A stretch of DNA of 63,501 nucleotides from Paractinoplanes aksuensis (lineage in GTDB: Bacteria; Actinomycetota; Actinomycetes; Mycobacteriales; Micromonosporaceae), in NCBI RefSeq assembly GCF_024137025.1, contig NZ_JAMYJR010000011.1, forward strand, positions 1 to 63,501. Direction: 5' to 3'. Below the pieces are notes generated by a model. The model was given only the letters and a program-made list of their open reading frames with translations. It ran no database searches and was not told the origin of the DNA. The position numbers were made by a program, and so were the translations under genes. Positions 53,047-62,147 of this stretch are shown one piece after another (positions within the stretch are counted from its first letter, which is position 1; every line of letters starts with the position of its first letter).

Positions 53047-54678
53047 ATGAGCGATCACGTTTCCGACAGCACCGAGTGGCAGACGCTGCAGGGCCACGCC
53101 GAGAAATTCGCGGCCGTCCACCTGCGCGACCTCTTCGGCAGCGACCCGAACCGGGGTGAGCGCCTCACCGCGCAGCTGGCCGACCTCACCGTCGACTACA
53201 GCAAGAACCTGGTGACCGACGAGGTGCTGACCGCGCTGCTGGCGCTGGCCGAGCGGGCCAAACTGCGCGAGCGCACGGCCGCGATGTTCGCCGGCGAGCA
53301 CATCAACGTCACCGAGGACCGCGCCGTGCTGCACACCGCGCTGCGCCTGCCCCGCGACGCCCAGCTCGTCGTCGACGGCCAGAATGTGGTGGCCGAGGTG
53401 CACGAGGTGCTCGACCGGATGGGCGCGTTCAGTGACAAGGTGCGGTCCGGCGAGTGGGTCGGGCACACCGGTCAGCGCATCAAGACCGTGGTCAACATCG
53501 GGATCGGCGGCTCCGACCTGGGGCCCGTCATGGCGTACGAGGCTCTGAAGGCCTTCAAGACGCCCGACATCGAGTGCCGCTTCATCTCGAACATCGACCC
53601 CACCGACCTGTACGAGAAGACGCACGACCTCGACCCGGCGTCCACGCTGTTCGTCATCGTGTCGAAGACGTTCGGCACGCAGGAGACGCTGACCAACGCC
53701 ACCGAGGCGCGCAACTGGCTGCTCGAAGGCCTCGGCGGCGACCAGTCGGCGGTGGCCAAGCACTTCGTGGCGGTCAGCACGAACGCGCAGCGGGTGTCCG
53801 ACTTCGGCATCGACACCGCCAACATGTTCGGCTTCTGGGACTGGGTGGGCGGCCGCTACTCACTGCCCAGCGCGGTCGGTCTGTCGGTCATGATCGCGAT
53901 CGGTAAGGAGCAGTTCGCCGACATGCTCGCCGGCTACCACACGGTCGACGAGCACTTCCGCACCCAGCCGCTCGAGTCCAACGTGCCGGCGCTGCTGGGC
54001 CTGCTCAACGTCTGGTACGACACGTTCCTGGGCGCGCAGTCGCATGCCGTTCTGCCGTACTCGCAATACCTGCACCGCTTCGCGGCCTACCTGCAGCAGC
54101 TCACGATGGAGAGCAACGGCAAGTCGGTCCGCCTCGACGGTTCGCCGGCCACGTTCCAGACCGGCGAGGTCTTCTGGGGCGAGCCCGGCACCAACGGCCA
54201 GCACGCGTTCTACCAGCTGATCCACCAGGGCACCAAGATGATCCCGGCCGACTTCATCGGGTTCAGCCGGCCGAACCACGACATCGGTGAGATGCACGAC
54301 CTGTTCATGTCGAACTTCTTCGCGCAGACGGGTGCGCTCGCTTTCGGCCGTACGCTCGAGCAGGTGCTGGCCGAGGGCACCGCGCCCGAGATCGCGCCGC
54401 ACCGGGTGATGCAGGGCAACCACCCGACCACGACGATCATCGCCGAGTCGCTGACGCCGTCGGTGCTCGGTCAGCTGATCGCCCTGTACGAGCACATCAC
54501 GTTCACCCAGGGCACGATCTGGCAGATCAACTCGTTCGACCAGTGGGGGGTCGAGCTCGGCAAGGTCATGGCCAACCAGCTCGCGCCGAAGCTGACCGCC
54601 TCGTCCGCGCCCGAGACCGACGACGACTCGTCGACCAACAACCTGATCAAGCTGTACCGGTCGCAGCGCGGCCGCTGA
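53047..54678 (+). CDS. pgi: Glucose-6-phosphate isomerase
   Basis: 543 residues, full length for the bacterial enzyme. Signatures: [20 protein letters not shown], the phosphate loop [17 protein letters not shown], the PGI signature region [24 protein letters not shown], the catalytic glutamate in MESNGKSV, histidine in [15 protein letters not shown], and [12 protein letters not shown] with lysine near the C-terminus. Interconverts glucose-6-phosphate and fructose-6-phosphate in the cytoplasm. It begins 56 bases after the TetR gene; AGGAAGAG precedes the ATG. Confidence 0.97.
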   Translation: MSDHVSDSTEWQTLQGHAEKFAAVHLRDLFGSDPNRGERLTAQLADLTVDYSKNLVTDEVLTALLALAERAKLRERTAAMFAGEHINVTEDRAVLHTALRLPRDAQLVVDGQNVVAEVHEVLDRMGAFSDKVRSGEWVGHTGQRIKTVVNIGIGGSDLGPVMAYEALKAFKTPDIECRFISNIDPTDLYEKTHDLDPASTLFVIVSKTFGTQETLTNATEARNWLLEGLGGDQSAVAKHFVAVSTNAQRVSDFGIDTANMFGFWDWVGGRYSLPSAVGLSVMIAIGKEQFADMLAGYHTVDEHFRTQPLESNVPALLGLLNVWYDTFLGAQSHAVLPYSQYLHRFAAYLQQLTMESNGKSVRLDGSPATFQTGEVFWGEPGTNGQHAFYQLIHQGTKMIPADFIGFSRPNHDIGEMHDLFMSNFFAQTGALAFGRTLEQVLAEGTAPEIAPHRVMQGNHPTTTIIAESLTPSVLGQLIALYEHITFTQGTIWQINSFDQWGVELGKVMANQLAPKLTASSAPETDDDSSTNNLIKLYRSQRGR

Positions 54679-54720
54679 TTCTGCCGGTTTTTGTCAGACC
54701 CTCGCCCTAGGGTCGTCGTC

Positions 54721-55791
54721 ATGGATGAGGCGACGGCCCTGGGCCTGCGGATGACCAGCTTGCTGCTGCGCGGTAACGCCCCGGCCGACGTCGCGGGCGT
54801 TGTCGAGTGGTTCGGCGCGATGCAGGCTCAGGATGTCAACAGCGCCCTGTGGTCACTGGGGTGCCGTCTGCCCGGCGTGACTCTCGCTCAGATCAACGCG
54901 GCCATCGAGGACAAATCCGTCCTGCGCACGTGGCCCATGCGGGGCACTGTCCATTTCGTCCCGGCGGTCGACGCCCACTGGATGCTCGATCTGATGGGCG
55001 TACGCGCCCTGGCCGGCGCCAACAAGCGCCGTGAGACGCTGGGGCTCGACGAGGCGACGGTCGATCGCGCGGTCGACGTGCTCGGCGCGGCGCTGAAGGG
55101 CGGCGGCCGCCTCACCCGCACCGAGTGCATGACCGCGATGGTCGACGGTGGCATCGAGGTCACCGGTCAGCGCGGTTACCACCTTCTTTGGTACGCGTCT
55201 CAGCGCGGCGTCACAGCCATTGCTCCGCACGTCGGCAAGGAACAGACGTTCGTGCTGCTCGACGAGTGGGTGCCCGCGCCCCGCCGCCCGGCCCGCGACG
55301 AGGCGCTCGGCCTCATCGCGCTCCGCTACTTCCGCAGCCACGGGCCGGCCACCCGCAAGGACTTCGTCGGCTGGACCGGCCTCACGATGACCGACTGCCG
55401 CACCGGCATCGCCGTCGCGGGCGACGCGCTGACGACGGTCGACGTCGACGGGGCCGAGATGGTCCTGGCGGCCGACGCGCCCGACCTCGGGCCGGGGGAG
55501 TGGCTGGCGTTGCCCGGCTTCGACGAATACATGCTGGGCTACAAAGACCGCTCGCTCATGACCGACAACGTCGACGCGATCGTCCCGGGCGGCAACGGCG
55601 TCTTCCGCTCGACGCTCGTGCAGCGCGGCCGGGTGCGTGCCACCTGGACCCGCACGCTCACCCGCAAGGGCGTCACCGTGACGGTCGAGCCATTGACGCC
55701 CCTCTCCGCGCGTGATCGCGACGCGGCCGCGAAAGCCCTGGAACCGTACGCCGCCTATCTGGAGTTGCCGCTGACTGTTAAGAACCCTTGA
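54721..55791 (+). CDS. Winged-helix DNA-binding protein, AlkZ/YcaQ-like
   Basis: 356 residues of the HTH_42 (PF06224) superfamily, which includes AlkZ and YcaQ DNA glycosylases that unhook interstrand crosslinks. Signature parts: GVVEWFGAMQAQDVNSALWSLGCRL, where QAQ sits at the place of the catalytic Q-x-Q of AlkZ; VLRTWPMRGTVHFVPAVDAHWML; and a later PGFDEYMLGYKDRS. Enzymatic function is inferred; many members are uncharacterised. TAGGGT at 54708-54713 lies seven bases before the ATG, so the mRNA is probably leaderless. Confidence 0.85.
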   Translation: MDEATALGLRMTSLLLRGNAPADVAGVVEWFGAMQAQDVNSALWSLGCRLPGVTLAQINAAIEDKSVLRTWPMRGTVHFVPAVDAHWMLDLMGVRALAGANKRRETLGLDEATVDRAVDVLGAALKGGGRLTRTECMTAMVDGGIEVTGQRGYHLLWYASQRGVTAIAPHVGKEQTFVLLDEWVPAPRRPARDEALGLIALRYFRSHGPATRKDFVGWTGLTMTDCRTGIAVAGDALTTVDVDGAEMVLAADAPDLGPGEWLALPGFDEYMLGYKDRSLMTDNVDAIVPGGNGVFRSTLVQRGRVRATWTRTLTRKGVTVTVEPLTPLSARDRDAAAKALEPYAAYLELPLTVKNP

Positions 55792-55856
55792 TATTTATAG
55801 ATGTGAACTTCATGATGTGCGTAACCGAGCTCACAACGCGCGTCAGGGGAGTCGCC

Positions 55857-57185
55857 ATGGGTGTTCGTCGTCGATTGTTGGCGCTGGCCGCAGCGCTGGG
55901 AGTGGCCGCGGGCGGGTTCGCCGTCGCGGTGGCCGGTGGGGGTGTCGCCTCGGCCGCGGTGGCCTGCTCGGGCACCGTGTGGAGTGAGGGCCCGACCTAC
56001 ACCACGGGCCAGCAGGTCACCTACAACGCCCACCTCTACCAGGCGCTGGTCACCCACACCGCGTGGGCCGGCACGGGCTGGAACCCGGCCGCCACCCCGA
56101 CCCTGTGGCGCGACCTCGGCGCCTGCACCGGAGGCCCGACCACTCCGCCGCCGACGACCCGGCCCCCGACAACTCCGCCGCCGACCACCCCGCCCCCGAC
56201 GACCCCGCCGCCCACCACCACGCCGCCTCCGGTCGGGTGCGCCGTTCGCGGTAAGCCCGCGGGCAAGGTGCTCCAGGGCTACTGGGAGAACTGGGACGGC
56301 GCGTCCAACGGCGTGCACCCCGGCCTGGGCTGGATCCCGATCAACGACAGCCGGATCACCCAGCACGGCTACAACGTGCTGATGGCGGCGTTCCCGGTGA
56401 TCCGCTCCGACGGCACGGTGCTGTGGGAGAACGGCATGGACTCGGGCGTCAAGGTGCCCACCGCGGCCGAGATCTGCGCGGCCAAGGCCCAAGGCGCGAC
56501 CGTCCTGATGTCGATCGGCGGCGCGACCGCCGGCGTCGACCTGAGCTCGTCCGCCGTGGCCGACCGTTTCGTGTCGACGATCGTGCCGATCCTGCGCCAG
56601 TACAACTTCGACGGCATCGACATCGACATCGAGACCGGCCTGACCGGCAGCGGCAACATCAACCAGCTGTCGACCTCGCAGGCCAACCTGATCCGCATCA
56701 TCGACGGCGTGCTGGCCGCCATGCCGTCCAACTTCGGCCTGACCATGGCCCCCGAGACGGCCTACGTCACCGGCGGCAGCGTCACGTACGGCTCGATCTG
56801 GGGCTCGTACCTGCCGATCATCAAGAAATACTTGGACAACGGCCGCCTGTGGTGGCTGAACATGCAGTACTACAACGGCTCGATGTACGGCTGCAACGGC
56901 GACTCGTACGGCGCGGGCACGGTCCAGGGCTTCACCGTCCAGACCCAGTGCCTCAACAACGGCCTGACCATCCAGGGCGTCACGATCCGCATCCCGTACG
57001 ACAAGCAGGTCCCCGGCCTCCCGGCCCAGGTCGGCGCGGGCGGCGGCTACATGACCCCGGCCCTGGTCACCCAGGCCGTCAACAGCGTCCCCAACATCAA
57101 GGGCCTGATGACCTGGTCCATCAACTGGGACGGCTCCAAGTCCTGGACCTTCGGCGACAACGTGAAGCGCCTCCAGGGCCGCTGA
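55857..57185 (+). CDS. Secreted GH18 chitinase with CBM5/12 domain
   Basis: 442 residues. ATG 55857 has AGGGGAG upstream. The signal peptide (RRRLLALAAALGVAAGGFAVAV ... ASA) is followed by a CBM5/12 chitin-binding module (SGTVWSEGPTYTTGQQVTYNAHLYQALVTHTAWAGTGWNP ... WRDLGACT), a Pro/Thr linker with TTPPP repeats, and a GH18 domain: GYWENWDG, SIGGATAGVDL, the catalytic FDGIDIDIE with E259, MAPETAYV, NMQYYN and a late MTWSINWDG. All catalytic residues are present. It most resembles ChiC/ChiD-type streptomycete chitinases. Confidence 0.95.
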   Translation: MGVRRRLLALAAALGVAAGGFAVAVAGGGVASAAVACSGTVWSEGPTYTTGQQVTYNAHLYQALVTHTAWAGTGWNPAATPTLWRDLGACTGGPTTPPPTTRPPTTPPPTTPPPTTPPPTTTPPPVGCAVRGKPAGKVLQGYWENWDGASNGVHPGLGWIPINDSRITQHGYNVLMAAFPVIRSDGTVLWENGMDSGVKVPTAAEICAAKAQGATVLMSIGGATAGVDLSSSAVADRFVSTIVPILRQYNFDGIDIDIETGLTGSGNINQLSTSQANLIRIIDGVLAAMPSNFGLTMAPETAYVTGGSVTYGSIWGSYLPIIKKYLDNGRLWWLNMQYYNGSMYGCNGDSYGAGTVQGFTVQTQCLNNGLTIQGVTIRIPYDKQVPGLPAQVGAGGGYMTPALVTQAVNSVPNIKGLMTWSINWDGSKSWTFGDNVKRLQGR

Positions 57186-57196
57186 CAGACAAGCGT

Positions 57197-57224
57197 CCGG
57201 GCCGATGCAAAGCCATCGGCCCGG
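57197..57224. terminator. Bidirectional hairpin between chitinase and flavoprotein genes
   Basis: CCGGGCCGATG (57197-57207) and CATCGGCCCGG (57214-57224) pair perfectly around a six-base loop, 12 bases after the chitinase stop and 11 before the end of the convergent flavoprotein gene. It can serve both directions. Confidence 0.85.
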
Positions 57225-57234
57225 AGGTGCCTGC

Positions 57235-58245
57235 TCAGGACGCAGGCGTCAGCAACCCGGCCTTCTCGCGAATGACGGCGACGATTTTGGCTACCTCATC
57301 CGCGCATCCCCACGAGAGGCTGACGCCGGAGCCGCCGTGGCCGTAATTGTGCACGATGTGACGGTCCCCGAAGTCCTCATGATCCAATCGGACAGTCGGA
57401 CGATGCGGCCGGATGCCGATTCTCCGCAACTCTTCAATCGGCTTGAGGCCGGCCAGCGCCGGGAAGGCGTCGCGGCACCGACTCAGGATGGCCCGTTCGA
57501 CGTCGTGATCCCATGTGAGATCGGAGGTCCCCAGCTCAGCGCTGCCCCCGAGCAGGAGCACGTCGTCATGCGGCAGAACGTAGGTGGTGTCGCCGATGTA
57601 CGGGTCGGGCACATGCTCCACAAAGAACTCGTGAATTCCAGGATTGGGGACAGCGACCAGCTGGCCGCGAATCGGCCTCACCTCGTCGTCGGGAACCAGC
57701 CTGCCGGCACCGATTCCGGTGCAATTCACCACGATATCGGCTTCGTCGAACCCGCTTCGGAGGTCGGTCAATCTCCGGTATTCGATCTTGGCTTTGAGTG
57801 CGCTCAGTCGTGTCTCGAGCCATTCGATAAAGCGTGGCATCTCGATCAAAGGGGTTCGGTAGCGCCATCCGGAGGCAAAACCGGGCGGCAGGTCCACATT
57901 GGCACACGGCTGATAACCGGGAAGTTCCAGCGCCCACTCCGGCGGCGTCATCGATCGGCGTGATGCCTCGACGCCGCCGAGCAGCCGCGCCCAGGGCTCC
58001 GGTTCGGCGTGCAGGCGTTCGAACTCCTGGCGTGTGGCCAAGGCCCAGGCGTCGCGAAGTTTACGGTCCCGGTGTTCGGCCATGTAGGGATCAAAAATTG
58101 CGCCGGCCGCATACGAGCTGGTTCGGTTCGAATCATGACTTTTATAGATCAGGACGCGGAGACCACGCTCGGCCAGACGAACGCCAGTGGTCAGGCCGAT
58201 GACGCCCGCCCCGATGATCAAGACATCCGCTCGACTGTAGGCCAT
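57235..58245 (-). CDS. D-amino-acid oxidase-like FAD-dependent oxidoreductase
   Basis: 336 residues. N-terminal dinucleotide fold DVLIIGAGVIGLTTGVRLAERGLRVLIY, then the SSYAAGAIFDPY loop, VVNCTGIGAGRLVPDDEVRPIRGQLVAV and the C-terminal HNYGHGGSGVSLSWGCADEVAKIV, all typical of the DAO/DAAO group. The Arg in GIRPHRPTVRLD matches the substrate carboxylate arginine of D-amino-acid oxidases. Third gene of a minus-strand cassette after the methyltransferase (94-base gap). The base composition here is less G+C-rich than in the flanking chitinase gene. Confidence 0.88.
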   Translation of the reverse strand: MAYSRADVLIIGAGVIGLTTGVRLAERGLRVLIYKSHDSNRTSSYAAGAIFDPYMAEHRDRKLRDAWALATRQEFERLHAEPEPWARLLGGVEASRRSMTPPEWALELPGYQPCANVDLPPGFASGWRYRTPLIEMPRFIEWLETRLSALKAKIEYRRLTDLRSGFDEADIVVNCTGIGAGRLVPDDEVRPIRGQLVAVPNPGIHEFFVEHVPDPYIGDTTYVLPHDDVLLLGGSAELGTSDLTWDHDVERAILSRCRDAFPALAGLKPIEELRRIGIRPHRPTVRLDHEDFGDRHIVHNYGHGGSGVSLSWGCADEVAKIVAVIREKAGLLTPAS

Positions 58246-58339
58246 CTCTTGAGACTAACCTCCTTGCGCACCTGGGGACCGTATGTATTCGACGTTGCCG
58301 ACCGTGTCCTTTCGGGTCAGGAATCGGCGCCGCGTGCCC

Positions 58340-59119
58340 TCATTTTCGCCGGCCCGTGGCCACTATCATGCCGTCGTAACCGACCCGGAGATCTTCGCTT
58401 TCCACCCGCTCGATCTTTACGTTGCGAGCGACGGGCGCGAGTGCCTGGTCGACATCTTCCTCGTCGATCGAGCAAGCGGGGAAGTGCTCATCACCCACGA
58501 CGTATCCGGACGATAGGCGCATGAACGCGGCTGCGAATGGCGCATTGCGGCGGAGCGCGGTGACAAACAGGCGGGTGGCCCGGCGAAACTCATCGGTGCG
58601 CGTAGTGATCGACTCGGCGACGAAGAACATGGTTCCGATGTCGTACTGGTCGGCCCTAAGTGCGAAGACGTTCCCCCGCTCCCGGCTGACGCGGCCGTGC
58701 AGAGTGTCCAGCGGTTTATTGATCGGATCGTAGGCGGGCCGGCCGGTGGAGATCGCCTCCCAGAACTGCCACCATGAGCCGTGCGGCTTCTGCAGCTCAT
58801 CGGCCAGCCAGGTCAGGTTGGCGTGCGAACGTTCGAACAGCGTGACCCGGGCGGCGTACGGCAGCATCACCATCGCAGGGTAGAGATTCGCGCCCGGTCC
58901 GACATCAATCGCCCGGCCCAGTTCCGGCGCGGGCGGGTTGTCCTTGAAGAAGTCGGCGACGATCTCGATGATGCGCCGGTCGTCGGACCGGAGTTCGCCG
59001 TAGTTGTGGCTGAAGTAGGCATTCGAGTTGAAGGCGTCCCAGTTGACCTGACCGTTCTCGACGGGCCGCTCGGCGATGCCGGTCGGGGGCGACGTGGAAC
59101 GTGGATAGGTCTCGTTCAC
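58340..59119 (-). CDS. SAM-dependent methyltransferase, SCO2525/NNMT-PNMT-like
   Basis: 259 residues. The opening VNWDAFNSNAYFSHNYGELRSDDRRIIEIVADFF and the SAM motif RAIDVGPGANLYPAMVMLPYAARVTLFERSHANLTWLADEL match the actinobacterial SCO2525-type methyltransferases, related to the NNMT/PNMT/TEMT group. A later FFVAESITTRTDEFRRATRLFVTALRRNAPFAAAFMR fits the same fold. The acceptor is unknown; small amines or nicotinamide-like compounds are known for NNMT relatives. It follows the membrane-protein gene by 34 bases. Confidence 0.83.
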   Translation of the reverse strand: MNETYPRSTSPPTGIAERPVENGQVNWDAFNSNAYFSHNYGELRSDDRRIIEIVADFFKDNPPAPELGRAIDVGPGANLYPAMVMLPYAARVTLFERSHANLTWLADELQKPHGSWWQFWEAISTGRPAYDPINKPLDTLHGRVSRERGNVFALRADQYDIGTMFFVAESITTRTDEFRRATRLFVTALRRNAPFAAAFMRLSSGYVVGDEHFPACSIDEEDVDQALAPVARNVKIERVESEDLRVGYDGMIVATGRRK

Positions 59120-59153
59120 TGGGTCTCCTCCGTCGATTCGCCCGTGCAGATCG

Positions 59154-60125
59154 CTAACGCGCCCCCGATGGCAAGGCGGTGGGATCGGCAGCCGGGGTCG
59201 GTTCCGGATCTTGGGCGGCGCTCCACAGGCCTTCGAACCGCTGCTTACGCTTCTCCGTCAGTTGTGGATTGGACACCAAGCCGACGTTGCTGATCGATGG
59301 GGTGACGCCGCTCCGCAACACCCTCGCGGTCTGAAGTTCGTAGCTTACCTTCTGATCGAAGAGGATGAAGTCCTGAAGATCCTTCTGGTAGAGGAAGGGG
59401 ATGTCATCATGGCGAAGGGCCCGCACCTCCACATTAATCTTCCGGTGCGGCTCAAGAAGCTTGCGGAGCTCCTCGGGGTCGTTCGCCTCGTCGGTGAGAA
59501 GGAAGAGCCGGCGGATCCGGACGTTTCGCTCGACCGCCTCGCGTTGCCGGTCCAGATACCGGAGTCCGAGTTCGCTCGACCAGAATTCACCCTCGTCCAC
59601 AAACCCGTGTGTCTTGTCGAAGGATGTCATGCTCGTCGCATCGATGCTGATGGTTGCCGCGTCGGTAAGGGCAAGCAGCCAGTCGGGGTTCTCGCCCTCA
59701 TGGTCCGCTCGGCCGGACCGCAGGCCCTCCAGGAGGCTTGCGAGCCCCTCGATCTGGCTGTCCGTGAACCGCAGCAGAAAGTCCTCACCCTGCTTCAATC
59801 GGCCGGCTGACTCGACCAGGCGGACGATGCTGTCGCGTCCCAGCAGATCCTCGACGCGGGCGAGATGCGTAGCCGCCTCGCTGATGCTCTGAACCTTGTC
59901 GGTCAGGCTGCTGCCTGTCCCTTTTGTTACGTCTTCGCCAATTGCGCTGGCCAGCTTGCGGGCCTGTTCCGAGGAATCGATCAAGAACTGGACGACCAGT
60001 ACGATCCCGGCCACGAAGACCGACATGGTCAACTGCCAGATCTCCGGTTGCTTCGTCGTGTTGGTGAGGACGTAGGTCAGGCCGCCGGCGATGCTCGTGA
60101 CCATGATTTTGATCAAGATGTGCAC
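59154..60125 (-). CDS. Membrane protein with coiled coil and PLD-like C-terminal domain
   Basis: 323 residues. Two N-terminal membrane helices (LIKIMVTSIAGGLTYVLT and LTMSVFVAGIVLVVQFLID) with a short loop, then a helical region (about 50-130, EQARKLASAIGEDVTKGTGSSLTDKVQSISEAATHLARVEDLL), then a soluble domain (about 145-290) with ISIDATSMTSFDKTHGFVDEGEFWSSELGLRYLDRQREAVERNVRIRRLFLLTDE and HDDIPFLYQKDLQDFILFDQKVSYEL. The latter resembles phospholipase D-like folds, but the HKD motif is not visible. First gene of a cassette with a methyltransferase and an oxidase; may act as its membrane sensor or anchor. Confidence 0.7.
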   Translation of the reverse strand: MHILIKIMVTSIAGGLTYVLTNTTKQPEIWQLTMSVFVAGIVLVVQFLIDSSEQARKLASAIGEDVTKGTGSSLTDKVQSISEAATHLARVEDLLGRDSIVRLVESAGRLKQGEDFLLRFTDSQIEGLASLLEGLRSGRADHEGENPDWLLALTDAATISIDATSMTSFDKTHGFVDEGEFWSSELGLRYLDRQREAVERNVRIRRLFLLTDEANDPEELRKLLEPHRKINVEVRALRHDDIPFLYQKDLQDFILFDQKVSYELQTARVLRSGVTPSISNVGLVSNPQLTEKRKQRFEGLWSAAQDPEPTPAADPTALPSGAR

Positions 60126-60316
60126 GTGTGTCGTCTCCCCGGGTCAGAGTCCCTCCATCACAGACGATGACTGCAACCTCACGCAACGCACGCACGGGTA
60201 GAGATGTGAGCCACGCCGCAGCGCATGTCTTTTAGATTTGAAATAGTTCTGTCGTTGGTGTGGTTGTGAGGGGCAGTCAACGGGATGCAGCAGGTCCCGG
60301 CGGAGAGGGAGCGGTC

Positions 60317-61420
60317 ATGCAGTTCGGAATCTTCAGCGTCAGCGACATCACCACCGACCCGACCACCGGGCACACGCCGTCCGAGGCCGAGCGCATCAAG
60401 AACATCGTGACCATCGCCAAGCACGCGGAAGAGGTCGGTCTCGACGTCTTCGCGCTCGGTGAGCACCACAACGAGCCGTTCTTCTCGTCGTCGCCGACCA
60501 CCACGCTCGCGTACATCGCCGCGCAGACCGAGAAGCTGCTGCTCAGCACGGCGACCACGCTGATCACCACCAACGACCCGGTGAAGATCGCCGAGGACTA
60601 CGCGATGCTGCAGCACCTGTCGGGCGGCCGCGTCGACCTGACGATGGGACGCGGCAACACCGGGCCGGTCTACCCCTGGTTCGGCAAGGACATCCGGGCC
60701 GGGATCCCGCTGGCCATCGAGAACTACGCGCTGCTGCACAAGCTGTGGCGCGAGCACGTTGTCGACTGGCAGGGCAAGTTCCGTACGCCGCTGCAGTCCT
60801 TCACCTCGACGCCGCGCCCGCTCGACGACGTGCCGCCGTTCGTGTGGCACGGCTCGATCCGCAGCCCCGAGATCGCGGAGCAGGCCGCCTTCTACGGTGA
60901 CGGCTTCTTCGCCAACCACATCTTCTGGCCCGCCTCGCACACCCAGCGGATGGTCCAGCTGTACCGGCAGCGGTTCGCCCACTACGGCCACGGCGACCCC
61001 GACCAGGCCATCGTCGGGCTCGGCGGCCAGGTGTTCATGGCCCGGAACAGCCAGGACGCGGTCAAGGAGTTCCGCCCGTACTTCGACAACGCCCCGGTCT
61101 ACGGCCACGGCCCGTCGCTCGAGGACTTCACCCGCGAGACTCCGCTCACCGTCGGCAGCCCGCAGCAGGTCATCGACCGCACGCTCGGCTTCCGCGAGTA
61201 CGTCGGCGACTACCAGCGCCAGCTGTTCCTGATGGACCACGCCGGCCTGCCCGTCAAGACCGTCCTCGAGCAGCTCGACCTGCTCGGCGCGGAGGTCGTG
61301 CCGGTGCTGCGCAAGGAGTTCGCCGCCCTCAAGCCGGCCCACGTGCCGGACGCGCCCACCCACGCCTCGCTCGTCGCCAAGAAGCTGGCCACCGAGAACA
61401 AGGAAGAGGCCAACGCATGA
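60317..61420 (+). CDS. LLM flavin-dependent oxidoreductase, CE1758 family
   Basis: 367 residues. ATG 60317 has GGAGAGGGA seven bases upstream. Luciferase-like TIM barrel: MQFGIFSVSDI, AEEVGLDVFALGEHHNEPFFSSSPTTTLAYIAAQT, and TATTLITTNDPVKIAEDYAMLQHLSGGRVDLTMGRGNTGPVYPWFG, the CE1758 signature. Uses FMNH2 from its partner to oxidise an unknown substrate. The reductase gene follows with a four-base overlap. Upstream, an AT-rich patch (60228-60252) with the dyad ATTTGAAAT is the likely promoter/operator region. Confidence 0.93.
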   Translation: MQFGIFSVSDITTDPTTGHTPSEAERIKNIVTIAKHAEEVGLDVFALGEHHNEPFFSSSPTTTLAYIAAQTEKLLLSTATTLITTNDPVKIAEDYAMLQHLSGGRVDLTMGRGNTGPVYPWFGKDIRAGIPLAIENYALLHKLWREHVVDWQGKFRTPLQSFTSTPRPLDDVPPFVWHGSIRSPEIAEQAAFYGDGFFANHIFWPASHTQRMVQLYRQRFAHYGHGDPDQAIVGLGGQVFMARNSQDAVKEFRPYFDNAPVYGHGPSLEDFTRETPLTVGSPQQVIDRTLGFREYVGDYQRQLFLMDHAGLPVKTVLEQLDLLGAEVVPVLRKEFAALKPAHVPDAPTHASLVAKKLATENKEEANA

Positions 61421-62025
61421 AGCAGCGCACCCTGGTCGTCGTCTCGGCCGGTCTGAGCCAGCCGTCGTCGACCCGCCTGCTCGCCGACCAGCTCTCCGCG
61501 GCGGCGGTCACCGCCGCCGTGGAGCGTGGCATCGAGCTCCAGGTCCGCACGATCGAGCTGCGCGACCTGGCCCACGACATCACCAACCACCTGCTCACCG
61601 GCTTCCCGCCGATCGCCCTGAAGGACGCGCTGGACGCGGTCGAGGGGGCCGACGCCGTGATCGCGGTGTCGCCGATCTTCACCGCCAGCTACAGCGGCCT
61701 GTTCAAGTCGTTCTTCGACGTGGTCGACAAGGACGCGCTGGTCGACAAGCCGGTGCTGATCGCGGCCACGGCCGGGACGGCCCGCCACTCGCTGGCCCTC
61801 GAGCACGCGCTGCGCCCGCTGTTCGGCTACCTGCGCGCGGTGGTCGTGCCGACCTCGGTCTTCGCGGCCAGCGACGACTGGGGCGCCGATTCGTCCGACG
61901 GTTTCTTGCAGACCCGGATCGTGCGCGGCGCGACCGAGCTGGCCACCGAGATCGACCGTCGCGAGCCGGCCACGGTGACCGACCCGTTCGCCCTGACGGT
62001 CGATTTCGAAGACCTGCTCAAGTAA
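61417..62025 (+). CDS. FMN reductase, CE1759 family
   Basis: 202 residues. Flavodoxin-like NADPH-dependent FMN reductase: VVVSAGLSQPSSTRLLADQLSAAA at the start, IAVSPIFTASYSGLFKSFFDVVDKDALVDKPVLIAATAGTARHSLALEHALRPLFGYLRA in the middle. It supplies reduced FMN to the monooxygenase encoded just upstream, to which it is coupled by ATGA. Ends 10 bases before a strong terminator. Confidence 0.94.
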   Translation: MKQRTLVVVSAGLSQPSSTRLLADQLSAAAVTAAVERGIELQVRTIELRDLAHDITNHLLTGFPPIALKDALDAVEGADAVIAVSPIFTASYSGLFKSFFDVVDKDALVDKPVLIAATAGTARHSLALEHALRPLFGYLRAVVVPTSVFAASDDWGADSSDGFLQTRIVRGATELATEIDRREPATVTDPFALTVDFEDLLK

Positions 62026-62034
62026 AAGCGCCGG

Positions 62035-62071
62035 AAAAGGCGGTTCCGCGAAGGCGCGGGGCCGCCTTTTT
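62035..62071 (+). terminator. Intrinsic terminator after the FMN reductase gene
   Basis: AAAAGGCGG (62035-62043) pairs with CCGCCTTTT (62062-62070), followed by a further T. The 18-base loop has its own GCG pairs (CCGCG/CGCGG). It closes the monooxygenase-reductase operon. Confidence 0.88.
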
Positions 62072-62147
62072 GTGGCTTGTGGCCGACGGCACCGGTCCGA
62101 CGCGCTGCCGCGGGGTACAAAGAGAACGAACCGACGAAGGAGTCACC

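Noticed and set aside
58283..58516. Small plus-strand frame antisense to the methyltransferase end
   Set aside because: No ribosome site, no family, and it overlaps the conserved methyltransferase C-terminus.
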